Position numbers and translations under genes: made by a program
Shown: positions 1 through 5,938 of the stretch, in pieces
Layout of the letters: each line of letters opens with the position of its first letter
Numbering within the stretch: the first letter of the stretch is position 1
From: Desulfobacterales bacterium
Lineage (GTDB): Bacteria; Desulfobacterota; Desulfobacteria; Desulfobacterales; UBA11574
Assembly (NCBI GenBank): GCA_030601485.1
Contig: JAUVTO010000093.1
Location: 1 to 6,792, forward strand
Direction: 5' to 3'
Length of the DNA: 6,792 bases
The notes under the pieces: generated by a model
What the model saw: only the letters and a program-made list of their open reading frames with translations
What the model was told of the DNA's origin: nothing
Databases searched by the model: none

Positions 1-1553
1 TCCGGCTCGATCACCAGTGATTGTTCGTACGCGTTTATGGTTTCGGCGTACTTTTTTTCGCTGAAATAAAGGTCACCAAGCGTGCTGTAAAGATTCGGAT
101 TGTCTGGGGTCCTGTCAATCTCTCTTTGTATTATATTTTCGAAAAAATGTTTGTTTAACATCTTGCCGGTTTCACCATAATTCAAATTATATCCGATACC
201 TCCGATTAACAGTATTCCCACCAGATAAGCGGCGATGCTTTTTTTTATTTTGTTGTCATGGCGAGTTATCCAGGTCCTGTCCGTTTCACATCTTTTCAAA
301 AATTCTATCCGTTTTTTGATGCTGAAGTGGTGCCAGTTGGGTTTGTCGTATGGCTCACCGCTTGTTGCCGCAATTTTTTGAAAGCAGGAGATAAGCGGTA
401 AGGCACTGTCGAAAAGTGTGTACACATAAGTGTCTGCCTGGCGCTCGAAATTACGCATAAAATAACCGAAAATAAAACGGAAATAGATCAGGAAAAATAT
501 AATAATTATGAAACTGAAAATCGATGAAGTTACCGTGGTCTGATCGAGACCGGTATGGCTTATAAATCTGTATATGGGTTCCGTAAAGATAATAAAATAT
601 ACCAGCAGGTCAAACGTGGCAAAAGAGATCAGCATATATCCCACAAAAAAGACCAGATAAAAAATAAGATGTTTTTTCTTTATGTGACCGATTTCGTGGG
701 CAATGACCGCATCAACCTCCTCGGGTTCAAGGAATCGCAACAGGTCTTTGGTAATGAGGATGTAGCGGAATTTTTTGACCAGCCCCATCACACCGGCGGT
801 TATCATTCTGCCTCCGAATATGGGCCAGTATAGAATCTCAGCATATTCAAGCCCCGCTTTTCGGCACAGGTTTTCGATCCGTTTTCTATAGTAACCGGTT
901 TCCAGGGGCTTGCATCTCCAGAATTTCTGAATTATTGCCGGGCCTGCTACGGCAATCGCAAAAAGAAAAATAAAGAAATAGGCCATCTGACCTTCAGTTG
1001 TGGAGAGAAAACGTTTCGGTGGCTCAAAGGGCAGGGCATTAATGATGTCGGCAACTCCGGAAAGGAGCAGCCAGGGTAACAGTACGGGTACGGAAAAAGA
1101 AATTTGAGATATAATATATGAACTTCTGGAAACATCGGAGCCGGAGAGAATTTTATAAGTTCCATGGGCACAGGCCCATACAATTGCAAGGTAGCATATA
1201 AAAAGGCCTAAAAATAAAAGCGCCTGTAACGTCGGGATAATGGAAAGAAAGTGAATGTCTGTCAAAAAAGATGAAAGGCTCAGGCCGTAAATATCGATGG
1301 AAAAGAGCACGATGGCTATTATGGATTGCCGGGTTACCGTAGAGCTGAATTTATGGCTGAGTTGAGCAAAACTTTCCCTGGAAAGCCTCTTTTCTATTCT
1401 GTGAAACTGTACCCGGGTGATCCATGTGAAAATAACAATCAGCCCGATAAACAAAAATAAGGTTTGTATCGAGGTAAAATTTGTCTCTTCCGAAGGATGG
1501 TAGGTGCTGTATATAAGAAGGACAATGATGAAGTATATGAAATTGCTAAACAT
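1..1553 (-). CDS. M48-family membrane zinc metalloprotease with C-terminal TPR domain (3' end outside window)
   Basis: The frame is open from an ATG at 1553 to the window edge, giving at least 517 residues. Hydrophobic stretches lie around residues 3-16, 32-47, 76-95, 104-127, 148-168 and 190-208. The zinc-protease motif HEIGH follows at 286-290 (H286, H290 ligands, E287 catalytic). Two more hydrophobic stretches (about 297-324 and 341-364) precede ERQAD at 370-374, which supplies the third zinc ligand E370. HHFSIKKRIEFL (408-419) resembles the conserved HPS/PxxxRI end of Ste24/HtpX-type domains. Another membrane segment (about 439-455) leads into a TPR unit from about 484 (NPNLYSTLGDLYF, KKYAETINAYEQSL) that runs off the window. 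The family cleaves membrane or envelope proteins, often in quality control; the substrate here is unknown. An in-frame TAG seven codons upstream fixes ATG 1553 as the first usual start. The Shine-Dalgarno is poor: AGGG about 16 nt upstream. Family certain, role open. Confidence 0.9.
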   Translation of the reverse strand, partial: MFSNFIYFIIVLLIYSTYHPSEETNFTSIQTLFLFIGLIVIFTWITRVQFHRIEKRLSRESFAQLSHKFSSTVTRQSIIAIVLFSIDIYGLSLSSFLTDIHFLSIIPTLQALLFLGLFICYLAIVWACAHGTYKILSGSDVSRSSYIISQISFSVPVLLPWLLLSGVADIINALPFEPPKRFLSTTEGQMAYFFIFLFAIAVAGPAIIQKFWRCKPLETGYYRKRIENLCRKAGLEYAEILYWPIFGGRMITAGVMGLVKKFRYILITKDLLRFLEPEEVDAVIAHEIGHIKKKHLIFYLVFFVGYMLISFATFDLLVYFIIFTEPIYRFISHTGLDQTTVTSSIFSFIIIIFFLIYFRFIFGYFMRNFERQADTYVYTLFDSALPLISCFQKIAATSGEPYDKPNWHHFSIKKRIEFLKRCETDRTWITRHDNKIKKSIAAYLVGILLIGGIGYNLNYGETGKMLNKHFFENIIQREIDRTPDNPNLYSTLGDLYFSEKKYAETINAYEQSLVIEP

Positions 1554-1576
1554 AGAAATATTTATTTTGCCCTAAA

Positions 1577-1615
1577 ACCTGGTTTTTTGGGCCAGGTCAG
1601 AGTTCTCCGGCTCTG
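1577..1615 (-). other. two tandem small hairpins upstream of the M48 protease gene
   Basis: ACCTGG (1577-1582) pairs with CCAGGT (1592-1597) across a 9-nt loop. Directly next to it CAGAG (1598-1602) pairs with CTCTG (1611-1615) across an 8-nt loop. On the minus strand the ACCTGG hairpin is followed by TTTT, so it could be a weak terminator after queH or a structured leader of the protease gene, whose start codon is 24 nt beyond. The stems are short and the U-run is only four, so strength is doubtful. Confidence 0.35.
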
Positions 1616-1669
1616 TCTGAAGAATTGCTGTAAGAGTTTGAAGTGAGCTAAAGTTAAGGAATTCTGTCA

Positions 1670-1675
1670 ATTATA
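1670..1675 (-). promoter_or_regulatory. possible -10 element for the M48 protease gene
   Basis: On the minus strand 1675-1670 reads TATAAT, a perfect sigma-70 -10 hexamer, 116 nt before the ATG at 1553. At the proper upstream distance (around 1693-1699) there is no good -35; the sequence there is GTCGCTTCGC-like and GC-rich. The segment is AT-rich, so a chance TATAAT is quite possible. Confidence 0.22.
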
Positions 1676-1702
1676 TAAAATCAACGGAGCGAAGCGACAC
1701 CA

Positions 1703-1789
1703 TAACTTTAGGCACTTTAGATCACTTTAGACACTTTTAACTTTAGATTACTTTACTCACTTTCAACTTTAGTCACTTTAGACACTTTC
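1703..1789. repeat. degenerate AAAGTNNCT short tandem repeat array
   Basis: Read on the minus strand, about ten head-to-tail units begin with AAAGT and are spaced 7-10 nt apart; examples are AAAGTGTCT, AAAGTGACT, AAAGTGATCT and AAAGTGCCT. The array covers the last ten codons and stop of queH (1753-1785) and continues about 50 bp into the spacer. A partial inverted copy lies nearby: CTAAAGTTA at 1648-1656 is the exact reverse complement of TAACTTTAG at 1703-1711. No transposase or integrase accompanies it. Confidence 0.75.
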
Positions 1790-2316
1790 TCTTTGTAATA
1801 CCTCTCTTTTTCACTGTAGATGCAGCCGCAATACTGCTGGCGATACATTCCCAAGCGTTTTGATTCCTCGATACCTTGTTTCCATCCATCACGAAAATCA
1901 TGGTAGTAAAATCGTACTCCCACAGCTTTGCCGACCGCTTGGCCTATGGATTTTATCTGGTCGTGTTTCTGGAAGTTACTGTACAGGAGTGTGGAGGTAA
2001 AATAGTCGAACTTACCCCGCTTGGCCACCAGTGCCGTGGATCTTAAACGGTCATGGTAGCAGTACGAGCAGCGCTTCGATTCCCTGAAGACCACGTTCCG
2101 GATAAAACCTTCCAGATCATAACCTTCCTGGTAAATGACCCTAAGATCGATGGTTTCAGCATAAGACTGCAATGTTTCCTTGCGTTTCATACATTCCGTA
2201 TACGGGTGTATATTATGTTTGTAGAAAAAACCCATTATATCGAAACCTTGATTATCAAGGGTTTTTACAGTGTATATTGCGCACGGGGCGCAGCATATGT
2301 GAAGCAGGATCTTCAT
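1753..2316 (-). CDS. queH: epoxyqueuosine reductase QueH
   Basis: This 187-residue protein matches QueH (former DUF208), the iron-sulfur enzyme that reduces epoxyqueuosine to queuosine at the tRNA wobble base and replaces the unrelated cobalamin-dependent QueG. The family cysteines are present: HICCAPC at 6-12 (C8, C9, C12), RCSYCYHDRL at 82-91 (C83, C86) and QYCGCIYSE at 161-169 (C163, C165). In the family such cysteines hold a [4Fe-4S] cluster and a nearby metal. Length is normal. The ATG overlaps the stop of the upstream yggS-type gene by 4 nt (ATGA, 2313-2316), so translation is probably coupled; a purine-rich AAAAAGAGA stands in for a Shine-Dalgarno. Oddity: the last ten residues, VSKVTKVESE, and the stop codon are encoded by the AAAGTNNCT repeat array, so this tail is probably acquired rather than ancestral. 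All visible catalytic motifs lie before it. Confidence 0.95.
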   Translation of the reverse strand: MKILLHICCAPCAIYTVKTLDNQGFDIMGFFYKHNIHPYTECMKRKETLQSYAETIDLRVIYQEGYDLEGFIRNVVFRESKRCSYCYHDRLRSTALVAKRGKFDYFTSTLLYSNFQKHDQIKSIGQAVGKAVGVRFYYHDFRDGWKQGIEESKRLGMYRQQYCGCIYSEKERYYKEKVSKVTKVESE

Positions 2317-2996
2317 TCTCTTTTTCCGAAAATAGCGGTTCCGATACGGACAAGGGTTGCCCCTTCCTGGATAGCAACTTCAAAATCACCGGTCATGCCC
2401 ATGGATAGTTCAGTCAAACTAACATTCAATAAACCCTGTTGCTCGAGACGGTCTCTCAGACCCCGAAGGGCTGCAAAATAGGGCCGAACCTTTTCAGGAG
2501 CGTTGAAATAGGGCGGCATGGTCATAAGCCCTTTAACCGACAGATTCTCAAGATGGCTTATATCCTTCAGAAGATTGTGTGTATCTTTGACATTTACTCC
2601 TGACTTTGAAGCTTCCTCACTGATATTGACCTGTATCAGAACCTCCTGGATTTTATTAATTTTACGTGACTGTTTGTCTAATTCACGGGCCAGTTTAAGC
2701 GTATCAACGGAATGGATCAGGTCAAAGAGTCTCACGGCGTACTTGGCCTTGTTGGATTGAAGATGCCCGATGAAGTGCCACGATACCGGGTATGTTGCCA
2801 GATCGTTGAACTTTGTCCGGGCTTCCTGAACATAGTTTTCTCCAAGAATGGTGGCGCCGGCCCGGATGGCTTGTCGGACCCTGTTTGTTGGAACGGTTTT
2901 GCTTACCGCAACCAGACGGATTGTTTCAGGGTCACGGCCGCAGGCACGGGCCGCCGTTTGAATAAGGTTTTTTACGTTTTGCAATCTTTTTATCAA
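2313..2996 (-). CDS. yggS: YggS/PROSC-family pyridoxal 5'-phosphate homeostasis protein
   Basis: This 227-residue protein has the fold-type III PLP-binding signature of the YggS/PLPBP family, single-domain proteins without known catalysis that buffer PLP and influence amino-acid and vitamin B6 balance. Motifs in order: LVAVSKT (28-34) with the PLP-binding lysine K33, GENYVQE (52-58), WHFIGHLQSNK (73-83), IHSVD (94-98), GLMTMPP (156-162), and the phosphate-binding end LSMGMTGDFEVAI (197-209) with VRIGTAIFG (216-224). Family members usually have LSMGMS; a threonine replaces the serine here, a mild change. The start is TTG at 2996: an in-frame TAA lies two codons upstream, AAAGGGGG sits 10 nt before it, and K33 falls at the expected distance. 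A later TTG at 2984 is possible but less likely. The gene ends in a 4-nt overlap with queH. A functional link between the two is not obvious; coexpression is inferred. Confidence 0.94.
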   Translation of the reverse strand: MIKRLQNVKNLIQTAARACGRDPETIRLVAVSKTVPTNRVRQAIRAGATILGENYVQEARTKFNDLATYPVSWHFIGHLQSNKAKYAVRLFDLIHSVDTLKLARELDKQSRKINKIQEVLIQVNISEEASKSGVNVKDTHNLLKDISHLENLSVKGLMTMPPYFNAPEKVRPYFAALRGLRDRLEQQGLLNVSLTELSMGMTGDFEVAIQEGATLVRIGTAIFGKRE

Positions 2997-3060
2997 ATCT
3001 TAAAATCCCCCTTTATGAGAAAAGAGACCAAAAAGAACTCTGGTTATTTCATCGACGGGA

Positions 3061-3088
3061 ATTGTCTGAACGCGACACTCTTTTTCAA
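3061..3088 (-). promoter_or_regulatory. possible sigma-70-like promoter for the yggS-queH pair
   Basis: On the minus strand TTGAAA (3088-3083) and GACAAT (3066-3061) are 16 bp apart, within the 115-bp gap between maf and the yggS-type gene. This would give a leader of roughly 55-60 nt before the TTG start. The -35 matches five of six consensus bases and the -10 four of six. Pairs of this quality also occur by chance, so this is only a candidate. Confidence 0.25.
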
Positions 3089-3111
3089 AGTGTTAAATTG
3101 TTACATTACTG

Positions 3112-3741
3112 TTAAACATTTAACTTATTCGAATTATATGTTATATTGTTTATGGCCAGTACGCCTTCCTTTATAAGGAATTCAATGACCTCACAAACCG
3201 GAAGCCCCACAACATTGGTGTAAGAACCGTTGATGCTTTTAACCAGAAAGGTGCCCAGCCCTTGAATGGCGTATGCTCCTGCTTTGTCAAAAGGCTCGTT
3301 TGTATGTATGTACCACTCAATTTCTTGATCGGTAAGATTTTTAAAAAGAACTTCTGTTTTAACTGTTTCGGAAAATTTTCGTTGTTTCTTTCTGCAGCAG
3401 ATTGAATAACCGGTAAAAACCTGATGTGTCCGTCCGCTGAGCTGTTTTAACATGGTACGGGCCTCGGCTCTGGAACCGGGCTTTCCGAGTATGGTCTGGT
3501 CTTTCAGGACAATGGTGTCAGCACCGATAACCCATTTTTCAGGATATTTTTCTGATACATTATCGGCCTTGGCCTCGGATAGAACCCTAACATAGGTTTC
3601 AGGCGAAGTTATGGGCACGGATGTTTCATCGATGCTGCTCGGAATTACAGAAAATGAAAGACCTGCCTGTTCTAACAGATACTGTCGCCTTGGGGAACGG
3701 GATGCAAGTATTAATAACGGGTCATCATTTGAATTTTTCAT
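3112..3741 (-). CDS. maf: Maf-family nucleoside triphosphate pyrophosphatase (YhdE-like, dTTP/UTP type)
   Basis: This 209-residue Maf/HAM1-like house-cleaning enzyme would hydrolyse nucleoside triphosphates to the monophosphate and diphosphate. Motifs in order: LASRSPRR (12-19), phosphate binding; VIGADTIV (71-78) with the metal-binding/catalytic D75; LGKP (85-88); LSGRTHQVFTG (101-111); KAGAYAIQG (153-161); and GSYTNVVGLP (172-181). The KAGAYxIQG form is typical of the dTTP/UTP-specific YhdE branch rather than the m7GTP-specific YceF branch, so that specificity is inferred. The last 15 or so residues (from about 195, asparagine-rich, AT-rich codons) extend past the usual end after the CEVIEFL helix. 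ATG 3741 is preceded by TTAGCCCCC with no Shine-Dalgarno, and no good start codon lies close behind it, so the start is accepted on homology; LLILASRSPRR begins at the right distance. A promoter-like sequence lies immediately upstream (see the 3748-3776 entry). Confidence 0.95.
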   Translation of the reverse strand: MKNSNDDPLLILASRSPRRQYLLEQAGLSFSVIPSSIDETSVPITSPETYVRVLSEAKADNVSEKYPEKWVIGADTIVLKDQTILGKPGSRAEARTMLKQLSGRTHQVFTGYSICCRKKQRKFSETVKTEVLFKNLTDQEIEWYIHTNEPFDKAGAYAIQGLGTFLVKSINGSYTNVVGLPVCEVIEFLIKEGVLAINNITYNSNKLNV

Positions 3742-3747
3742 GGGGGC

Positions 3748-3776
3748 TAATTATCAAAAGAAATGAGGTTTGACAA
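3748..3776 (-). promoter_or_regulatory. possible promoter abutting the maf start codon
   Basis: On the minus strand TTGTCA (3776-3771) is followed by overlapping -10-like hexamers within GATAATTA (3755-3748), giving spacers of 15-17 bp. Transcription would start at or within a few bases of the ATG at 3741, matching the lack of a Shine-Dalgarno there. The -35 lies inside the palindrome at 3766-3787. Low confidence; based on pattern only. Confidence 0.25.
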
Positions 3777-3787
3777 GTATCAAACCT
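3766..3787 (-). terminator. perfect 8-bp palindrome, candidate terminator or operator between the ATPase gene and maf
   Basis: AGGTTTGA (3766-3773) and TCAAACCT (3780-3787) form an uninterrupted 8-bp stem with a 6-nt loop. On the minus strand the stem lies 35 nt beyond the ATPase stop codon and is followed by the pyrimidine-rich CATTTCTTTT, so it may end the three-gene transcript. The stem is AT-leaning and the tail is not a clean U-run. Because it overlaps a possible maf -35, a protein-binding operator is a fair alternative. Confidence 0.4.
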
Positions 3788-3822
3788 AAAAAGCCCGCGA
3801 TAAGTGTAACTTACTGACAAGC

Positions 3823-4746
3823 TTACAATAACTTGCTGGCAATTTCATAAATGTTGGCAAAAGCATGGCTGGACTGGTCAAGATTGATTAGAGGGGCCAT
3901 GTCGGAAACCATTGCACTGATCTGCCTGTCATAAGACACGCTAAACAACTCTGTGGATTGTACGGTTAAATACTTTTCAGCAACAATCTGTACAATCCGA
4001 CCCGCATTTTTTTCTTTGTTATCCCTGGCCATGTTGGTAATTACTGTCAGACGAATATTTTCAATCTCTTTTTTTAAAACGTCCATTACATCTTTTCCGC
4101 CCGACTCCTCAATGAACTGAAGAAGCTCTTTGACTGTTCGGATTTTGAGCACATTTTTTGGATCCATGGCTGTTTTAATAAGCGCTTGGAGAGATGGGGT
4201 TTTGCTAGAGAGACGACTTAATTTTCGGTAAACCGCATTTCGAATAAATATATATGCATTCTGAATCGATGTCGGCTCCGGTGTTAGGACGATAATTTTT
4301 TTATTGGCGGCAAGAAAGAAATCGAGGACATTAAAAGAAGTCCCGGCGCCAAGATCGAGCATCACATAGTCGGCATCTAACCTTGAAAAGTGGTTAATAA
4401 GTTTCACTTTTTGGCTAAAATGTGGGTTGGCCAGGGAAAGGACGTCACTGGCGCCGCTGATGAGGCGAAGGTTTTGGGCCTCGGTGTCGATACAGATATC
4501 CTCTAATGCTTCGGATTTTTTGGTGATAAAATCGTTTAGAGTCTTTAATGGACTTTTAATTCCCAACAGGGTGTGCAGGTTGGCCCCGCCCAGATCTACG
4601 TCCACAAGGACAGTCCGTTTGCCCATCCGGGCAAGCCAAAAAGCCAGGACGGTACTCACAACACTCTTTCCAACCCCGCCCTTGCCTCCGCCGATGGCCC
4701 ATATTTGCGGGGGTGATTTCCTGTCGGTATTTTGTTCTTCTCTCAC
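3823..4746 (-). CDS. MinD/ParA-superfamily ATPase, FlhG (YlxH/FleN)-like
   Basis: This 307-residue P-loop ATPase belongs to the deviant-Walker-A MinD/ParA group. It shows KGGVGKS (22-28) with the signature lysine K22 and K27, VDVDLGGANLHTLLG (48-62) with switch-I D51, LDLGAGTS (130-137) as Walker B/switch II, and LTPEPTSIQNAY (154-165), a stretch characteristic of FlhG-type members. Such proteins dimerise on ATP and set the position or number of flagella, pili or other polar structures. Unlike typical FlhG it lacks an N-terminal DQAxxLR motif (FlhF GTPase activation), and about 60 mainly helical residues (about 171-230) lie between the PEPT region and the ITNMARD strand. No basic MinD-like membrane-targeting tail is obvious. 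GTG 4746 is preceded by AAGGTG with a 4-nt spacer, and an in-frame TGA just upstream excludes a longer start. It lies 17 bp after the PilZ gene. Superfamily sure; FlhG itself not claimed because no flagellar gene is visible. Confidence 0.88.
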   Translation of the reverse strand: MREEQNTDRKSPPQIWAIGGGKGGVGKSVVSTVLAFWLARMGKRTVLVDVDLGGANLHTLLGIKSPLKTLNDFITKKSEALEDICIDTEAQNLRLISGASDVLSLANPHFSQKVKLINHFSRLDADYVMLDLGAGTSFNVLDFFLAANKKIIVLTPEPTSIQNAYIFIRNAVYRKLSRLSSKTPSLQALIKTAMDPKNVLKIRTVKELLQFIEESGGKDVMDVLKKEIENIRLTVITNMARDNKEKNAGRIVQIVAEKYLTVQSTELFSVSYDRQISAMVSDMAPLINLDQSSHAFANIYEIASKLL

Positions 4747-4763
4747 GTGTCACCTTTCCGTCA

Positions 4764-5930
4764 CTACTTTTCCAAAAGCGAGTTCCATAAACTCCATATC
4801 AGATTTTGCTCTCCCTCGGATCCATAACAGTATTCTTTCAACAGCTCACGGTCAATATCGGTCATCTCTTTGAACTGGATGCCGACAATGACTGTTGTTT
4901 TTCCTTCCAGGGGAACATCCTTGCCCCAGACAATAGTACCCAACATATTAATCTCAATAGATTCTATGGGTAAACACATCTGGATTTTAACATTTCTTCC
5001 GACCAGGTTAAAAGAATGACCGATTTGATACTTGGCACCCAAAATAACAGATGCGCCGCCTAAAGAAATATCATTCGTGAACCCGGAAAGCTCCAAAGGG
5101 GCTCTATCTCCATGATCCTGGAAAACTTTAAGATTTACCTGTGTGGGGAGCTGGTGCCGGACGGTTTTTCGAACTATTTTTGTAAATTCTTTTTCATCCG
5201 ATTCCAAACGGGCCTGGTAGAGGCGATCGACCAACGGCTCGACATCAGGGTTTTGTCTGCAAATTTTCGTCAGCATGGATTTGGAGATTTCGGCCAATTC
5301 AACACGAGTGATTGTCTTAATTTCTGTTTTAGATGCTTTTTCCTCTTCAAATGGATAAATTTCACCAAAAAAGTCGTTTTCGATAAGGTCCTTCTTTGTT
5401 TTTTTCCGGATCTTTTCATCCTTTTTCAAAGGATGGTGGGTGGTTTGTTCCAGGGCTCCGGAAACCACGAAACTCATATGAGTTTCCCGGTCACCGAATT
5501 TTTTCACCATGGTTTGTTCAGGAATATACCGGGGAGTCAGTTCATTCATAAAAGCGATAAGTTGCTCAAATGCCAGCCCGGCAACAAAACGCTGCACCGG
5601 AACTTCTTTGGAACTGCCTTTATGAAGGTCTGAATAGAATTCCTGTTCTTCCTGATGGGATGGCTTGGCGAGACGCCACTCAAAGATTTTGGAAACAATG
5701 GCCCGCAACGTCTGGCCTGCTTTTGTAAAAAGGTCGGCCGATATTCTGTATGCATCGACAGCGTCAAACGATTTTTCTTGTGCCAGGAAGTCCGCAAAGA
5801 CTCTATGGAGTCGCGGATTATCTGGAAAGATATTTAAGAGGTTTTCAAACTCTGAGAGAGAGTCGATGGTGATTGAGCCGTCAATAATACGGGTTACGGT
5901 GCTGTCGCGCATGTCAATGCTGTTGTCCAT
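4764..5930 (-). CDS. TPR-like / cyclic-nucleotide-binding-like / PilZ domain protein (predicted c-di-GMP receptor)
   Basis: This 388-residue soluble protein has no signal peptide or membrane segment. Residues about 23-90 are helical and TPR-like (NPRLHRVFADFLAQ, then AVDAYRISADLFTKAGQTLRAI). Residues about 135-240 resemble a CRP-type cyclic-nucleotide-binding domain: FVVSGALEQ (154-162), then NDFFGEIYPF (185-194) and a closing helix. Residues about 250-370 are a PilZ domain with both c-di-GMP-binding motifs: RKTVR (254-258, RxxxR) and DISLGG (287-292, DxSxxG), then GTIVWG (331-336) and VGIQF (349-353). Intact motifs predict c-di-GMP binding. The CRP-like domain lacks the usual R-S/A of the phosphate cassette after FGE (EEEKASKTEIKTI), so cAMP binding is doubtful. 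ATG 5930 has AAGGTG four bases upstream, overlapping the stop of the preceding gene. With the ATPase 17 bp downstream, the likely job is transmitting a c-di-GMP signal to that ATPase; this link is inferred. Confidence 0.88.
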   Translation of the reverse strand: MDNSIDMRDSTVTRIIDGSITIDSLSEFENLLNIFPDNPRLHRVFADFLAQEKSFDAVDAYRISADLFTKAGQTLRAIVSKIFEWRLAKPSHQEEQEFYSDLHKGSSKEVPVQRFVAGLAFEQLIAFMNELTPRYIPEQTMVKKFGDRETHMSFVVSGALEQTTHHPLKKDEKIRKKTKKDLIENDFFGEIYPFEEEKASKTEIKTITRVELAEISKSMLTKICRQNPDVEPLVDRLYQARLESDEKEFTKIVRKTVRHQLPTQVNLKVFQDHGDRAPLELSGFTNDISLGGASVILGAKYQIGHSFNLVGRNVKIQMCLPIESIEINMLGTIVWGKDVPLEGKTTVIVGIQFKEMTDIDRELLKEYCYGSEGEQNLIWSLWNSLLEK

Positions 5931-5938
5931 AATTCACC

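Noticed and set aside
555..833. Plus-strand reading frame inside the M48 gene, and similar plus-strand frames at 1464-1646, 2053-2481, 2712-3176, 4427-4873, 5112-5633 and 5665-5964
   Set aside because: They lie antisense to genes with clear family motifs, have no recognisable domains or convincing ribosome-binding sites, and look like shadows of the minus-strand codon pattern.
947..1189. Minus-strand frame of 80 codons within the M48 gene, and similar ones at 4556-4753 and 5546-5797
   Set aside because: Each is an alternative frame of a real minus-strand gene and encodes an atypical, low-complexity or motif-free product.
3081..3095. Small hairpin ACACT/AGTGT downstream of maf as a terminator
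   Set aside because: The stem is only 5 bp with a 9-nt loop and no U-run follows on the minus strand.
3770..3810. Plus-strand promoter (TTGACA at 3770-3775)
   Set aside because: No plus-strand gene follows, and the hexamer lies within the palindrome at 3766-3787, which explains it.
3823..4746. Calling the ATPase MinD (septum placement) or FlhG proper
   Set aside because: No minC, minE, flhF or flagellar gene is adjacent, the FlhF-activation motif is absent and no MinD-like membrane-targeting tail is evident, so only the superfamily is named.
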